DNA of 64,000 bases from Neodiprion pinetum (taxonomy: Eukaryota > Arthropoda > Insecta > Hymenoptera > Diprionidae), in contig NC_060232.1 in assembly GCF_021155775.2 (NCBI RefSeq), forward strand, positions 20,901,922 to 20,965,921, written 5' to 3'. This document shows, one piece after another, positions 31,123 through 43,700 of the stretch. The notes under the pieces were generated by a model. The model was given only the letters and a program-made list of their open reading frames with translations, did no database searches and was not told where the DNA came from. Numbering within the stretch: the stretch's first letter is position 1; each line of letters starts with the position of its first letter. Made by a program: the position numbers and the translations under genes.

Positions 31123-33463
31123 TTGGGGGATGAGTTGACTCGATCAGATTCCGATCAAATTCATTGTTGCCAAGTTTGTAACAATGATCAACCTTTGCAC
31201 TTAAAATTGAAAATTCGAGGCAAAATTAATGAACATTCTTATCTTATGAATATCGACACTGCTTCGGATATGACTCTCGTGAATCCTAGACTTCTTAATA
31301 ATGATCTCAAAGGATTGAAAGATATCTTCAGACGATTCACAATTTTTACCGTTTCTGGTGAAAAATTTCCTTACGAAGCAATAAAAAAAATTTCAATTAC
31401 AATCGATAATATTTCTTTGACTTTAATCGCAGTTTTCGCCGACATTACAGATGACTGCATCCTGGGCTTAGATTTCCTTACCAAATCTGGTCTCTTGGAA
31501 GATTTTAAGTCAATAATTAACCGAAAATTCGACATTAATTACCAAAATAAAATTATCTCCGTCAACCAGATTTCTTCCAAAGAAATCTCCAAACTTCCTC
31601 TCGATATTCCAGAATTTTTGGTTGAACTTTTCAAAAAATCTGGCGAACTTTTAGATCCATCTCAACAACAAAAACTGAAACATTTCTTTGTAAAATTTCA
31701 AAATAATTTTGCAAAGAATTCACACGATTTAGGCAGATATCGAGGAAGTGAACATAGAATTATTCTAGAAACGTCTCAACCTGTTAAACAAAATCCTCGA
31801 AGAATCCCTTTTCATTGTCGAGATAAAGTTGCCACTTTATTAGAAGAAATGAAAACATTAGGGGTTATTGAGCCCAGTTGTAGCCCTTGGACTTTTCAAA
31901 TCGTTTTGGCTAAGAAAAAGGATGATTCTCTTCGCTTTCTTGTTGATTATCGTCCCTTGAATAACATTACCAAGAAAGATTCGATGCCTCTTCCTCGCGA
32001 TGACGAAATTTGTGACGCAAGTCAACTCCGTTTGGTTTTCGACCATCGATCTTAAAAGTGGATATTGGCAGATAGAATTGGAACCTGAGGATAAACAGAA
32101 AACAGCCTTTTAATTGGTGATGAGCTATGGAAATTTACTATTCTCCCTTTCGGTCTTTGCAGTGCTCCAGCGACATTCGTTCGAATCATGAATGAAGTTC
32201 TCAAGGGATTAGTAGGTAGGATTTGTCGTGTTTTCCTGGATGACATTATTGTCTTTGGTAGAGACTTCGACGAACATTCTCGAAATTTGGATCTGGTTTT
32301 CTCTCGTTTGACAAATGCAAACTTCAAAGTTAATACCAAAAAATGTGTTTTCTTTAAACACGAGATTCGATTTTTGGGACATACGTATAATTTCCAGAGA
32401 AGAAATCAAATGCGATGCAGAAAAAATTTCTTCCATTCTAACTTGGCCTATTCCCAAAACTAGACGGCAAATCAGAAGTTTTCTTGGTCTATGCGGATAC
32501 TACAGGAAATATGTATTAGGTTTTGCCAACGTCTCGAAACCTTTATACACTCTAACTGAGGATCAAACTCCTTTCCGATGGTCTAAGGAAGCTCAATCTA
32601 GTTTCGATCAATTGAAACTTGCTCTCACTTCTCCACCTATCCTGACTGTCCCAATTCCCGATGGAAATTTCATTCTCGATACTGATGCTTCTTTAACTGC
32701 TATCGGTGCTACCCTTTTGCAGATTCAAAACGGCGAAGAAAAAGTAATAGCTTATTTCATTAAATGTTTAAATAAAGCTGAAAGAAATTATTGTACAACG
32801 CGTAGAGAACTTTTGGCAGTTATCAAATCGGTAGGAAATTTCAGTCACTATCTTTTGGGCAGGAAATTTTTGATTAGAACCGACCACGGAGCTCTGAAAT
32901 GGCTTTTATCTTTCAAGAATATCGAGGGTCAAGTGGCTCGCTGGCTTGAATTTCTTTTTAGATTCGATTTTGACATTTCTCATAGGCCTGGTCATCTTCG
33001 CAACAACGCAGACGCCTTGTCTCGTCGCCCTTGTACTTGCAAGAAATGTAACAAAATTAATTCATTCGATGAAGAAAATGAAAGACAAGTCTATCGAACC
33101 GTTTGCATAGTTGATGATAGTTTTGATTGGCGTGATCTTCAATCCAAAGATCTCACTCTCAATTCCCTGATCCAATTTAAACAACAAAATAGACGCCCTG
33201 AGTGGCAAGAAATTTGTCATTTAGGTCGCGATATTAAGACTCATTTGTTATATTGGAATTCTCTTGAATTGAAAAACGGAATCTTGTATCGTCGTTGGGA
33301 GTCTCCTAATCAATCGAAAACAATATTTCAAATAGTAGTTCCTACTTCAACTACTATGGAAATTCTAAATATCTCTCACTCTTCTCCAATTAGCGGTCAT
33401 TTCAAAGTCAACAAATGTTGGACAACATCCGTAAAAAATTTTATTGGGCTTCTTGCAAAGTAG
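31123..33463 (+). pseudogene. pol: Gypsy-3 protease, RT and RNase H
   Basis: The protease motif reads DTASD near 31255, with Gly replaced by Ala next to the catalytic Asp, and ILGLDFL follows near 31460. RT begins near 31790 (RIPFHCRDK). Its frame shifts near 32040 into FSTIDLKSGYWQ, and an in-frame TAA follows near 32110. The FLDDII catalytic box is intact near 32235. Another shift near 32385 leads to RNase H (DTDASLTAIGATL near 32680, then RTDHGALKWLL). The frame ends at 33463 and shifts into integrase. Confidence 0.83.
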
Positions 33464-34431
33464 ATGTTGAAAAATGGTGCCAGAGACGTTCTATTTGTTT
33501 TAGTAGAGACGGTCCTAGCAAATTAACGAAAGGAAAATTGAGAATTTACAACGTAGGTTGTCCTTTTGAGAGAATCGCTATTGACATTTTAGGTCCATTA
33601 CCCAAATCTTCCAACAACAATCGATTCATTCTTGTTGTTACTGATTATTTTTCGCGATGGCCTGAGGCTATACCACTTCCTAATCATCAAGCTCATACCA
33701 TTGCTGAAGCTCTGATAATTAATGTTATCTCTCGTTTTGGAATTCCTCTTGAAATTCATTCTGATTAAGGTGGAGAATTTGAATCTCGAATTTTAAAAGA
33801 ACTAATGAAAATTCCTGGAATTCATAAAACGAGAACTACATCTTTACATCCTCAATCTAATGGTTTAGTAGAGCGGTTAAATAGATCTATCCTCAATTAT
33901 GTCGCTAAATTCATTAATGATAACCAGAAGGATTGGGATAGATGGCTTCCCCTTGTCCTTCTTGCTTATCGTTCTTCTAGGCATGAAACTACAGAATTCA
34001 CTCCGGCTATGATTATGTTTGGTAGAGAATTACGTCTTCCTCTGGACATCCGTCGTGGTTCTCCGCCAGTTGACAGTGTTTCCGATGACATTTGCCCGCT
34101 TAATTATGTTGATTCATTGCAAAAAAAGTTAATCGGTGTTCATGAACAAGTTCGGGAAACTTTAAATCTCAAAAGTGACAAAATGAAATCTCGATTCGAC
34201 TTAAAGACCCATATGATCAACTTTGTACCTGGACAAAAGATTTGGCTCCTCTCCCCCACAAGAGTCGTAGAAAAATGCCCGAAAGTACAAAGTAAATGGT
34301 TAAAAGGATATGTTGTAAAATCAAAATTATACCATGTAACATATCGAGTTCAGAAACTTCCTCGTGGAAAATTTAGAGTGGTGCACGTTGATCGTATGGC
34401 ACCCTCTGAAGAGGAAAACCCTGAACCTTAA
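33415..34431 (+). pseudogene. Gypsy-3 integrase
   Basis: It starts within the zinc region and continues to AIDILGPLP near 33585, which supplies the first catalytic Asp. The second lies in IHSD near 33765, directly followed by TAA at 33766-33768 where the family has Gln. The third residue, Glu, is in GLVERLN near 33868. The C-terminal region with VVHVDRM ends at 34431. Only the single stop was seen in this section. Confidence 0.82.
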
Positions 34432-34534
34432 TTCTTTAACTTATTTGAAATTGCGATATAGAAGCTAATTTTCTGTGATTCGTAACGAAATCTTTTTCGT
34501 AATTGTTTATTTCTTTTAGCCATCAATCACAAAC

Positions 34535-35082
34535 TCGTGGTATTAACAAATCGTTCTGCGGATTTAACAAAACTGCTTTTGATTGCGTTCATGGATTTAA
34601 CGAACTATTCCGTGGATTTAACGAAATCTAGCCAAAAAAAAACTAATTATTCGTGGATTTAACGAATTGTTGTGTGGATTTAACAGAACTGGCTAGCAAA
34701 AAAAAAAAATTTATTCGTGGATTGAACGAATTGTTCTGTGGATTTAACAGAACTGGCCAAATAAATAAAAATTATTCGTGGATTTAACGAATTGTTCTGT
34801 GGATTTAACAGCACTGGCCAAAAAAAAATATTCGTGGATTTAACGAATTGTTCTGTGGATTTAACAGCACTGGCCAAAAAAAAAATATTCGTGGATTTAA
34901 CGAATTGTTCTATGGATTTAACAGAACTGACTAAAAAAAAAGTTAATTATTGTTCGTGGGTTTAACAAACTGTTCCGTGGATTTAACGGACTATAGCCTT
35001 TCTTTATCCGTGGATTTAACGGAGTCTAGCCATTTAAAAAGTATTCGTGGATATGACGAATCATTCTGTGGATTTAACAAAA
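34535..35082 (+). repeat. Array of 19 short hairpin repeats
   Basis: An 11-base core GTGGATTTAAC, or a close variant, occurs 19 times. Most occur in pairs that form units of 56-65 bp. Flanks of the core are complementary: TTCG with CGAA, TTCTG with CAGAA, TCCG with CGGA. It lies directly after Gypsy-3 pol. Confidence 0.85.
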
Positions 35083-35309
35083 TGTACTTGGGTATAAAGG
35101 TAGCTGAGTTTATAAACATTTGTTTGAAAAACAGTAGTTATCTTTGAAGTATTGTTTTGTTGTTGTTAACGCTTGATTTTGTTTAAACCAGAATAATAGT
35201 AAGTTTTGGAAATGCAATTGCCTTGCAGGAATTGTTGAATGTTTTCTGTTTCCTTTCTCTATTTCGAGGAATTTTTGTGTTTTATTGTTGCAGATTTTGT
35301 TCCCTAGCC

Positions 35310-35945
35310 AGAGGAAAATGTCCAATCAACATGTGTCTTTCATTGGAGTCACATCTCACAAACTCTATTGTTGATTTACATCAAGAATGTGCCTGGCAGC
35401 TCGTCAGGCATGCGCGTGCGATCACGCTTTTATCTCAGCTAACCACCTCTTCTGGGAATGTCCCTATTTTAAACTTCCAAGAGTTAAACTCAAAAATTTC
35501 TTCAATAAACATAAGATCATTCCCGGTACCGATCTGCAAAACCTGTTCCTTAAAAGTCGAACCCCAATCATACTAGCTTTAGCCGACTTCATATTAAAAA
35601 ATGACCTCAATCCATATATAACTCCATGTGTTTAAGAAATATCCAGTATACGTTTTACGTCTCTGTTCCAGTGTTCTTCGTGTTCAATTTTTTTCCATGT
35701 CTGTGATGTCGCTTCATCCCCTACCATAGCCAGCTAGAAAGACAACGCATGAATTGCAGGTTCTCACCTTCAAGACTCGATCTGAACGAAGCACAACTGC
35801 CGAAGACCATTTCTTCAACAATCAATACATACAACACCTAAGTTTGAGGAACCCCTGGGATAATCTAGGGATAGAATAAAAAGACATTGGCATTTCCTCT
35901 GCAGGGTCATTGCCATAAGGAAAGAAGAAGAAGAAGAACAGATGC
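35310..35945 (+). pseudogene. LINE 3' end fragment
   Basis: A partial reading near 35330-35635 ends in the Cys/His segment typical of the C-terminus of I/R1/Loa-type LINE ORF2 (C..R.ACACDHAFISANHLFWECP), then about 300 bases of 3' sequence and a tail of AAG repeats. The frame shifts once near 35385. It is 5'-truncated, as most LINE copies are, and the clade is uncertain. Confidence 0.65.
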
Positions 35946-36239
35946 AGCATATAACAGATAGGTCACCCCGACGGACAACCCAAACACCGTGACTAATCTT
36001 TTCGTCGTTCGAACGTCATCCCTGCCGCAGGAAATCAGTATAAATACGAGTGCCTGGAACACACTGGTCAGGAGCCCCGTAGTATAGTGTCCGATCGACT
36101 CATGTCAATTTTGGAGTAAAGCATGTCATAACGTCTCTGCGACTCAATTTAGCTTTATTTATTCTTCGTTTAATCGATGAAAGATTATAGACCAAGCAGC
36201 TTTTGAATAAACGATAGATCAAGTTGTATGTAATATACG

Positions 36240-36380
36240 AACACTTCATTACTGTATAATATGCTTTGTTTGTTATTATAACGGAGGAGTACACTTGACG
36301 TGTGGCTGATGTCTGTAGCCATCTTGGTATTCTCTCGTCGTTTCGCGTTGCCGCTAGGTGGCTACAAGTTCGGTCGTGAC
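36240..36380 (-). repeat. LTR relic related to Gypsy-2
   Basis: It shares GCCGCTAGGTGGC and a TCGTGACA end with the Gypsy-2 LTRs, at moderate identity. A MITE interrupts it at 36381, and its last base is regained at 36731. A TATAAATA box at about 36040 belongs to neighbouring sequence that may be more of the same LTR. Confidence 0.4.
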
Positions 36381-36722
36381 TACGATCTTACATACAAGTC
36401 TTGCAACTCTGGTGGTGGGGGTGACTCACTTCTTAAGTCCACTTTCAATAATTTTTACATTGGTCGCAATGGTCGCGGTAACCTAGTAGGGTCACCCGTG
36501 TCACCCGTGAGCGACAGAGATAGAAAAAATTTATCTCTGTTGGCGCAAGCGCGCTACAGCCTAACCTGGCCAAAAATAACGAAATTTGAGGTTCTGTAAC
36601 TCAGCCATACTAGATAGTAGCGACGCAGTGCCGAAACCGTAAACTACAAATTGATTCAATATGTGAGTCACTCCTAGCCTACCCCCACCACCAGAGTTGC
36701 AGGATCTGTATGTAAGACCGTG
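36381..36722. mobile_element. MITE family 1, copy 2 (8-bp TSD)
   Basis: 342 bp with inverted ends TACGATCTTACATACA and CACGGTCTTACATACA that extend inward to about 37 bp. It is flanked by GTCGTGAC at 36373-36380 and 36723-36730. Same family as 11738-12056. Confidence 0.9.
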
Positions 36723-36730
36723 GTCGTGAC

Positions 36731-37495
36731 ATTGTACGGAAATAAAGCATAGCGGCTTATTTGCCTACAGAATGAAATAGACATTTGCAAAGAATCGTAA
36801 CGATTGAATAATAGAATCGAAAACTCAACTTGTACCAAATTCAGGAGCATGACTAAAGAATTACACAATATTTAATTTACCTTATTATTAGATTATTAGT
36901 TTATATGATTTATGTTTTTGCATGTGCATGGGCACCCTTGTTGCAAATTCTTTTGTGAAATATCTGAGTAAATTTCCTTTCATTGAAGGCCGTAGCAAGA
37001 TAAGCATGATTTTCGACAATCAATCGATGCTTGTAAGAATATGGACGTCACATGTATCTGTTCACACATATACGTGTGGTGTCGATTTTCGTATGGCTGC
37101 GAGGATAGTCAGTCGGTCAGTACCCGTAGAGTCATTCACATCAATCATCAGTGTAACACCTCGAATTAACATATAAGCATAGAGACAGAATTTTAATTAT
37201 TTATTTATTTGTTTTGTGTAAGCCTTTCGAGTTGGGAAAGTTTAAGAAAATTCTGACACCAATTACCAGATTGATCGAAATATATATTATATAAGGACTG
37301 ACGACTCAACATGAAGGATAAACATTTATTTTTAACGTACGACGCCTCAGAAAGATAAGAGTTATTTTTAAGTATTTATTTTTGTCTTGCTTTATTTCAT
37401 TTCACATCAATATTTCTGGCCAATGTTATTTGTATAACAATTTATATAATTATAAAATTTACATCACCATTATGCGTTTATAGCACCTGACCTAC
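36731..37495. other. No gene recognised
   Basis: AT-rich, with short frames only and no repeat structure noticed. Confidence 0.5.
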
Positions 37496-37676
37496 CAATA
37501 TAAGAAATTCTTTACATGCTTCATTCTGACTAGAATTTCTTTTGAAAATGTGGCATCCAATTGCAACGCTTTTCCGAATTGGTTATGTAGAAATGTTGCG
37601 ATTTTGAAGTATAATCGAATCTTTGGAATCAAATTGTTATCCATCACTTTGTCTAATAATCGATCCCTGAACAGTA
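37496..37676 (-). pseudogene. Possible DDE transposase exon
   Basis: An open stretch bounded by an acceptor (TGCAG at 37677-37680) and a donor (GTAGGT from 37495) encodes LFRDRLLDKVMDNNLIPKIR and continues with a YFKIATFLHNQFGKAL run. The IPKIR..FKIA...N.FG pattern resembles the end of the DDE region of THAP-associated ISL2EU/PHIS-type transposases. No neighbouring exon was found, so it could be a relic. Confidence 0.35.
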
Positions 37677-39342
37677 CTGCATTTTTTTTCAAATTATGCT
37701 TACTTGATTAAGTCGTAAGTAAAAAATTGAGTTAGCCCCCAGTTCTCGTGAAATCGCATACATGTTATGGGCCAAAAAAATGTTTTTCTTAACTATGAGG
37801 TACCCTTTTGAAAATTCCAAAAAAAACATATATTGTAACTTAGAATGAAAGAATATTACTGATAAAAAATGGCGGTGGTACAAAGAATAATTCACTGAAA
37901 AAAAATTATTACAAAATTTCGATAATTTTTTTTATCCCCTTCTCATTAACGGAATTAATTCACAATTTTTTTTCAAAACTGCCTTGATACTTTCTATAAC
38001 ATATATTTCATTTATCAAGATCGGTTGTGCCAATTTGGAGAAAATTTATTTTATTTGATTTTTCAATATTTGTTTATAACTCCAGTAAAAATTTTTTTTT
38101 AAATTGGTAAATCGATTCTATAATGATAACAATTTACTAGCCTAATATGGACCAAATCCGAGCAAGGGCAGCCAACCCATGCATATCCTCCCACGGCCTT
38201 TAGTTGAAAACACATTTGCTTCTTTACTAGCTATCAAGTTGTATGCATAATTTGCAATTTAATTAATCAACAGCCCAGGAACAGCAATGGACGAAAATCC
38301 TGCATTTGTTACGCAGCTATGGAATCATTTCTCACGTTTGCAAAACTAAGGTTATTCAGGGAACAGTGACGGAGTAACATCCGAGTCTGTGGTGCAGCAA
38401 CGAAGTGCATCCCACTTCTGTAAGACAGGAGATAAAATCAACACTAGGCATGCTATGGTTTAAAAAATCAAAATTAGTGGAGGGATTCTGGTAACAGTAT
38501 CACAACCCGTATCCGTGAAAAAAGTGTTAGTGCAGCTAAGGTACAGCAAGTCAGAGTTTGTTTCCGCATAATAATGGCATCACTCCCTGCATTTGTGTAG
38601 AAGCATGTACAAAAAACCAAACAGCCTAATCTGCAATAGATTGAAAATCTTTAGTTAACTAGAAATAGACAGACAGAAAAGAACTTTGAAAAGCACATCA
38701 CCATCAACGGTTCCTTTCCTTAATACGGAGCTCCTTTTTCATTTTCAGAGAATAAATAAAAATGTCTAATTTGGTACCGGAGAAAGAAATTCATTGACAC
38801 GTTATTTTCTCGAGCAAGGTGCTCTCAATCCATCAACGTTACAATACACATTACACCCTAATGTATAATCTATAATTATCGTTCAGGACGATCTCTTTCA
38901 GATATTGTGAATGCAAATTGATCCCCACAATTTTCGGGGTGAAATTTTTCTCTGTCGTTACTGTGTAACTGCCTTACAATTAATCTATACAGCTGCAATC
39001 ACTCAAATGCCCTTCATCAATACGCAGTTTAGATACGCATTATAGGCAATCTACGCTACACCATATGACTGTGGAAACAGATAAGACTGTAATACTATAG
39101 ATATATCTGGATACAATATAGAGCTGAACGCATTGCTGCAATAATCCATAAAACCAGTGACTACCGAACCTCCGGAATCGTGAATACAAATCGTCTAGCA
39201 TGAATGTTGGAATTCTTTCCAAAACGCTGTATTTTGGGCAACGCGCATGTACGTTTGGGAGGGAGTGTAGATCTTTAATGTTGAACTATACAGAACGCCA
39301 CCTGGAGAGTACATCAGAGACACAACAACGAAATCACTAAAG
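37677..39342. other. No gene recognised
   Basis: AT-rich, with many T and A runs near 37900-38110. Neither strand gives a convincing frame. Confidence 0.5.
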
Positions 39343-39350
39343 GTGAACCT

Positions 39351-40703
39351 CGGTGTAAAAATAAGAGATGGTCCGACTGGCCCTCGGTTACTGTAATTAC
39401 TTTCGCTTAGTACGGTGGGAATCCGCCAAGGGCCTCGTGCGTCGGTGATGATGAGGTAAACAATAATGGCGGCTATCTAGCAGATAGTATTCACGAAAGT
39501 TTGACGTTTGCATGTGGAAAATCAAATCTGCTGCTGAAGATTACATGGGTGATTACATGGGTACATTAATATTTGACAAAAGAAAATAATTGTATGATGA
39601 ATGTATGTGACTATAGCGATAATATATTAGTGAAAATGAAATGCATGATGAATCGAAAGACCAAAGATTAAATAAAATTTCATCGGTACACTTTCTTGAT
39701 AAAAAGAAAACGGTAATCACACTGAATCAATCATGCAAAGGATGCTCAATAATAAATGTGTGGGGGTAATATTAACGAAAGTTGACAGGCAAACTGGGAT
39801 CGACGTTTGGGTTTCTATCGTTTACTCAAAAGACAAGAAAATGGTGAATTGTTGTTTGCCCGATTGTCGAAGCGGATGTCTAGGAACTGACGAAGCAGTC
39901 TGCTATATTTCAAAAGTGGTAGAGTGCTGTAAAACAATTTGGCGTCGATCTTAAATTCAATAATTTTATTTGCGAAAAGCACTTCAATTATGGCGTACCT
40001 AATTTATATCAGGTGACAGTTGATGATGCTCTAATAAACTGTAAGTTCTCGTTTCCATGTGATTTGCATAAGGAAGAAGTCATTGCATACTGTCTACATT
40101 ACTATACAGTTATGAGAATACGTCAATCAACTAAAACAAAAAGTTGGGAAATGATAAGGACTAGTACGGTAAAAAAGAAGTAAACCAAACTATACTCTAC
40201 GTAAAAAAAAGTCTTGTTAAATTTTTTAAATAATTTAATATAAGAATAATAATATTATATATAATAGGTAAATACTTTATTATTATCCCCATACATTTAT
40301 TATTCTGCATCCTTTGCATGATTAATTCAGTGTGATTACCGTTTTCTTTTTATTAAGAAAGCGTACCGATGGAATTCTATTTAATCTTTGGTCTTTCGAT
40401 TCATCATGCATTTCATTTTCACTAATATATTATCGCTATAGTAACATATATTCATCATACAATTATTTTCTTTTGTCAAATATTAATGTACCCGTGTAAT
40501 CTTCAGCAGCAGATTTGATTTTCCGTATGTAAACGTCAAACTTTCGTGAATACTGTCTGCTAGATCGCCGCCATTATTGTTTACCTGATCCTCACCGACG
40601 CATGAGGCCCCTGGCGGATTTCCGCCGTAGTAAGACATAATAATCACAGAGCTCAACACGGGGAGTGTAGCGAGGTCGGACCACCTCTTATTTTTACACC
40701 GTG
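39351..40703. mobile_element. P-like DNA transposon with ~430-bp terminal inverted repeats
   Basis: 1353 bp. The ends CTCGGTGTAAAAATAAGAG and CACGGTGTAAAAATAAGAG begin inverted repeats that reach to about 39780 on the left and 40270 on the right. It is flanked by AGGTGAAC at 39343-39350 and 40704-40711, a perfect 8-bp duplication. The centre holds a THAP remnant. The P superfamily makes 8-bp duplications and carries an N-terminal THAP domain, so P is the preferred assignment. hAT is the alternative. Confidence 0.85.
39838..40130 (+). pseudogene. THAP-domain remnant of the P-like element
   Basis: MVNCCLPDCRSGC starting near 39841 gives the first cysteine pair. After a frame change near 39925, FNNFICEKHFNYGV near 39955 gives the Cys-x2-His pair. 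The sequence then decays, and no transposase core follows. A coding remnant of the transposase start is inferred. Confidence 0.6.
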
Positions 40704-40711
40704 AGGTGAAC

Positions 40712-43700
40712 CAACTCACCGGATGACTCTGTAGAGCGAAGCAGTTAAATATTAATCTAAGAGGTGTAATGATGAATACATCATTATAATGACATTAAGC
40801 CCTTTAGGTCAATAATTCTAACGAGAAATACTGATTCTAAAAGGAAACCATTCCAAATGCGCATGCACACACGAATAAATTTTAGGACAATGACCATTCA
40901 ATATTTAACACCTAATTGTTTGAGCCAGGTAGCAATGCAAAATCCGATGAGGATTATAAATAAACTACCTTTGTAAAAATTCCAATAATGCAATTTTAGA
41001 ATTGAGATCAATACTAACTAAGCAACGATTAGATTTTATAGGTAAGTCATTGCATTTCTAGTTAGTTGATAAAATATACAAATATTCAATTACACCTAAG
41101 TAAACTAGTAAGGATATTCTAAACTTAGAACATACTAAAGCCAGTGACTTCGAGAAAGCCTACACTAAAAATATAAGACTAACACAACACAATAGAAATC
41201 ATCGAAACTCATACGCATCCCGACGGCTAGACCACAACAACCCTATAGATCTCTAGCCTTACATGTTCTAGCTTTAGTTATTGGAGTCGACGGAAGAAGC
41301 GTTATGTACCACAAGAAACTAGAGGAAGGGATTAGAAGAAAATGGCTACCGATCCCTACAAGATACTGATCTCTATACCAACTGGATACTGGACTGGGGC
41401 TGCTAAGTGAAACCATTTCCAATTTCTTTGGGACAAATGAGACAAATTTTCCGCGAGCAATTGAAATTTATTTGCGACAGCCCGGTGTCAGTGATATACA
41501 TTGTTTTGTAGGGACTCTATCTCATCACATAGGGATACCATATACCAATTAAAATGGGGAAATCGTGACGCTCGACTTGTGGTAGGTGTTATTTGCACGA
41601 CCTGCCCGCGAGTAAGATTGAGTACATGGGTGGGGGAGGAGCGAGTCAGCGAGACGAAAATGTTGAATTGGTAGTGTATCGTGTCTTTATTTGGGAAGGG
41701 CTCCCTGGTGCACAGTACAAAGTGTGAACCAAAATTGAGCTGAAATTGCCGCTGCTGCTGTTGGCCTCAGGCTTCTTCCCCCTCTTCTTTCTCCCGGTCG
41801 CTTGCTCATTGTCGACGCATGCGCTTAGTCGTCTGTTCCCGCTACTATCCAATGTTTGCCAAGCGAGCCCACCTTTACAATCGACCTCATGCCACGGGGC
41901 TATGCCACTGCCTCTGTAACAGTCTATTATCTTCCTCATCTGCTTACGTGGCGGACGACCCTTAAGTCACCCAACGTGACAGGTCAGTCGCTTGCCACCA
42001 CTCTACACGGTGGATGCTCTCCTAAAGGGACCTTTATATAAACAAAACTAGTTTTCTGACCATTAAGTAATAATTAAAACAAGGCGTCTCTATATGGACG
42101 TAAGCAACGACTAAAATCGTCCTCGAGCTGGTTTTGCCCGTAACAGTAGGTATACGTAACAGCTTTTCGAATTTACAAATGCTCTTTTTTTTAGAAGTTG
42201 CATTGATCATAATTTCTTTTTAATAATGGAATTTTTTAATTATAGATTTATATATTATTAATTCAAGATATTTACATTTGTGATTTTGCAAGAATTAAAT
42301 TTTTTACATGTTACTACAGAGTCAATTTTACTTACAATCGAAACATTTTTTGACGATAAATTCTTTGTTTAAATATTTCTGCTCGTTTCAATGCTGCAAT
42401 TAATTAAGTCACGATGGTATTAATGAAATAAAGTGAAATCAATATAATCAGCACAAAATAACATGTGCTTTGTTGTATATAATTTGACCAATTTACATTC
42501 TTTGATTCAGAATTCTTATGAATTACCTATTTTTCAGACCCGAGATATACACTGTTTCTCAAAAGCGTCTGTTTTCAATTTTAGAGTAGAAACATTCCAC
42601 AAAGGACGAAATGCAGATAAAATAGACATGTTCATGGCATACATTATATTCAATTTATCAATAACCTAAGTCCCAAAACGTGCACCCATTTAAATTTCCT
42701 GCGGAGCATTTGTCTCAAGTTTGCTGTAAATTTTTTGCAGCGCTCCGAATCAGCCTATTTACCACCCAGGGAACTAACGTAGTACTGTATGCGCATGCTC
42801 GAACATCGGTGAATTTCAATATGTATTTATGCGTTTCAGTCAACAATTTCGGCAGCATAGATGTAATAAAAATATGAATAAAAATGTACTTTAATTTTGA
42901 TAGCTTGATTCATCGGCATCAAACAGAGTTATTACACTTCCTTTAAGCAGGCAAATCCGAAAACCTCGTTTATTAAAGCAGACGTTAGTGAAATCATTGG
43001 ATCACAATAAACTGCATGTTTCAGGTAACCAGTTGTGTAAGTTCATAATTTCAACCTGCAGTGCCGATTGTTGTTGACATTTGGGAAACCTGAGTGACCG
43101 AGAAATTAAGCATAATTTTTTTTGTGACAACTCTATCATGAACTCTATTGCCGCTATTACTTGTGAAACGATAGATCTGTTCACTTCTTTGGCCTTTTTC
43201 GGCAAAACGCACACGGGCGCATAATATATATTTATTTTATACACCTACAATTTTACACTGTTCACTTTAACAGATCTTAAATATAGGGTAGTTTCGTACA
43301 AAGTTTAAAATGTGTTGTCTCCTCACACGGTCGGACATGTGCATATGGTACTACGTTAGTTTCCTGAGTGGTCACTAGGCTGACACAAGACGCTTTAAAA
43401 ATTATAATACGTTTCAACAAAGGTTATGCATTCTACCTATGTATTCGGTACATACTACATAAGCTTGTGCTTTTGAAGACAGGGGTGAGTGTCGTTCCGT
43501 CCCAGTTCGCGTTTTTCTAGCTCTTATGTAGCATATCCACGGACCGGAATAACGGGAAATTGATGTCCATTTGCTTTTCCTTAAAATTCTAAAATGGATT
43601 TTGGTTTGATTTGTATGTATTTCAATTAATCGTGCCTTTGTACTTAAGATATGATGCAAATAAAAGTACATTTCCGAAATTGAAAGGAAATTAAAAGTAT

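Larger units (their letters stand above)
29424..35082 (+). mobile_element. Gypsy-3: decayed Gypsy retrotransposon without a visible 3' LTR
   Basis: 5' LTR, primer site, gag, zinc knuckle, protease, RT, RNase H and integrase follow in order on the plus strand, then an array of short hairpin repeats. The reading is broken by stops and frameshifts. The 3' LTR is absent, and the region runs into a LINE fragment at 35310, so the element is truncated or rearranged at that end. Confidence 0.85.

Noticed and set aside
34535..35082. Regularly spaced repeats that could suggest a CRISPR array
   Set aside because: Units vary from 56 to 65 bp, spacers are A-rich remnants of the repeat itself, and the setting is an insect retrotransposon.
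41646..41939. 97-codon minus-strand reading
   Set aside because: Ser/Gly/Lys-rich composition without a domain, in a locally GC-richer stretch.
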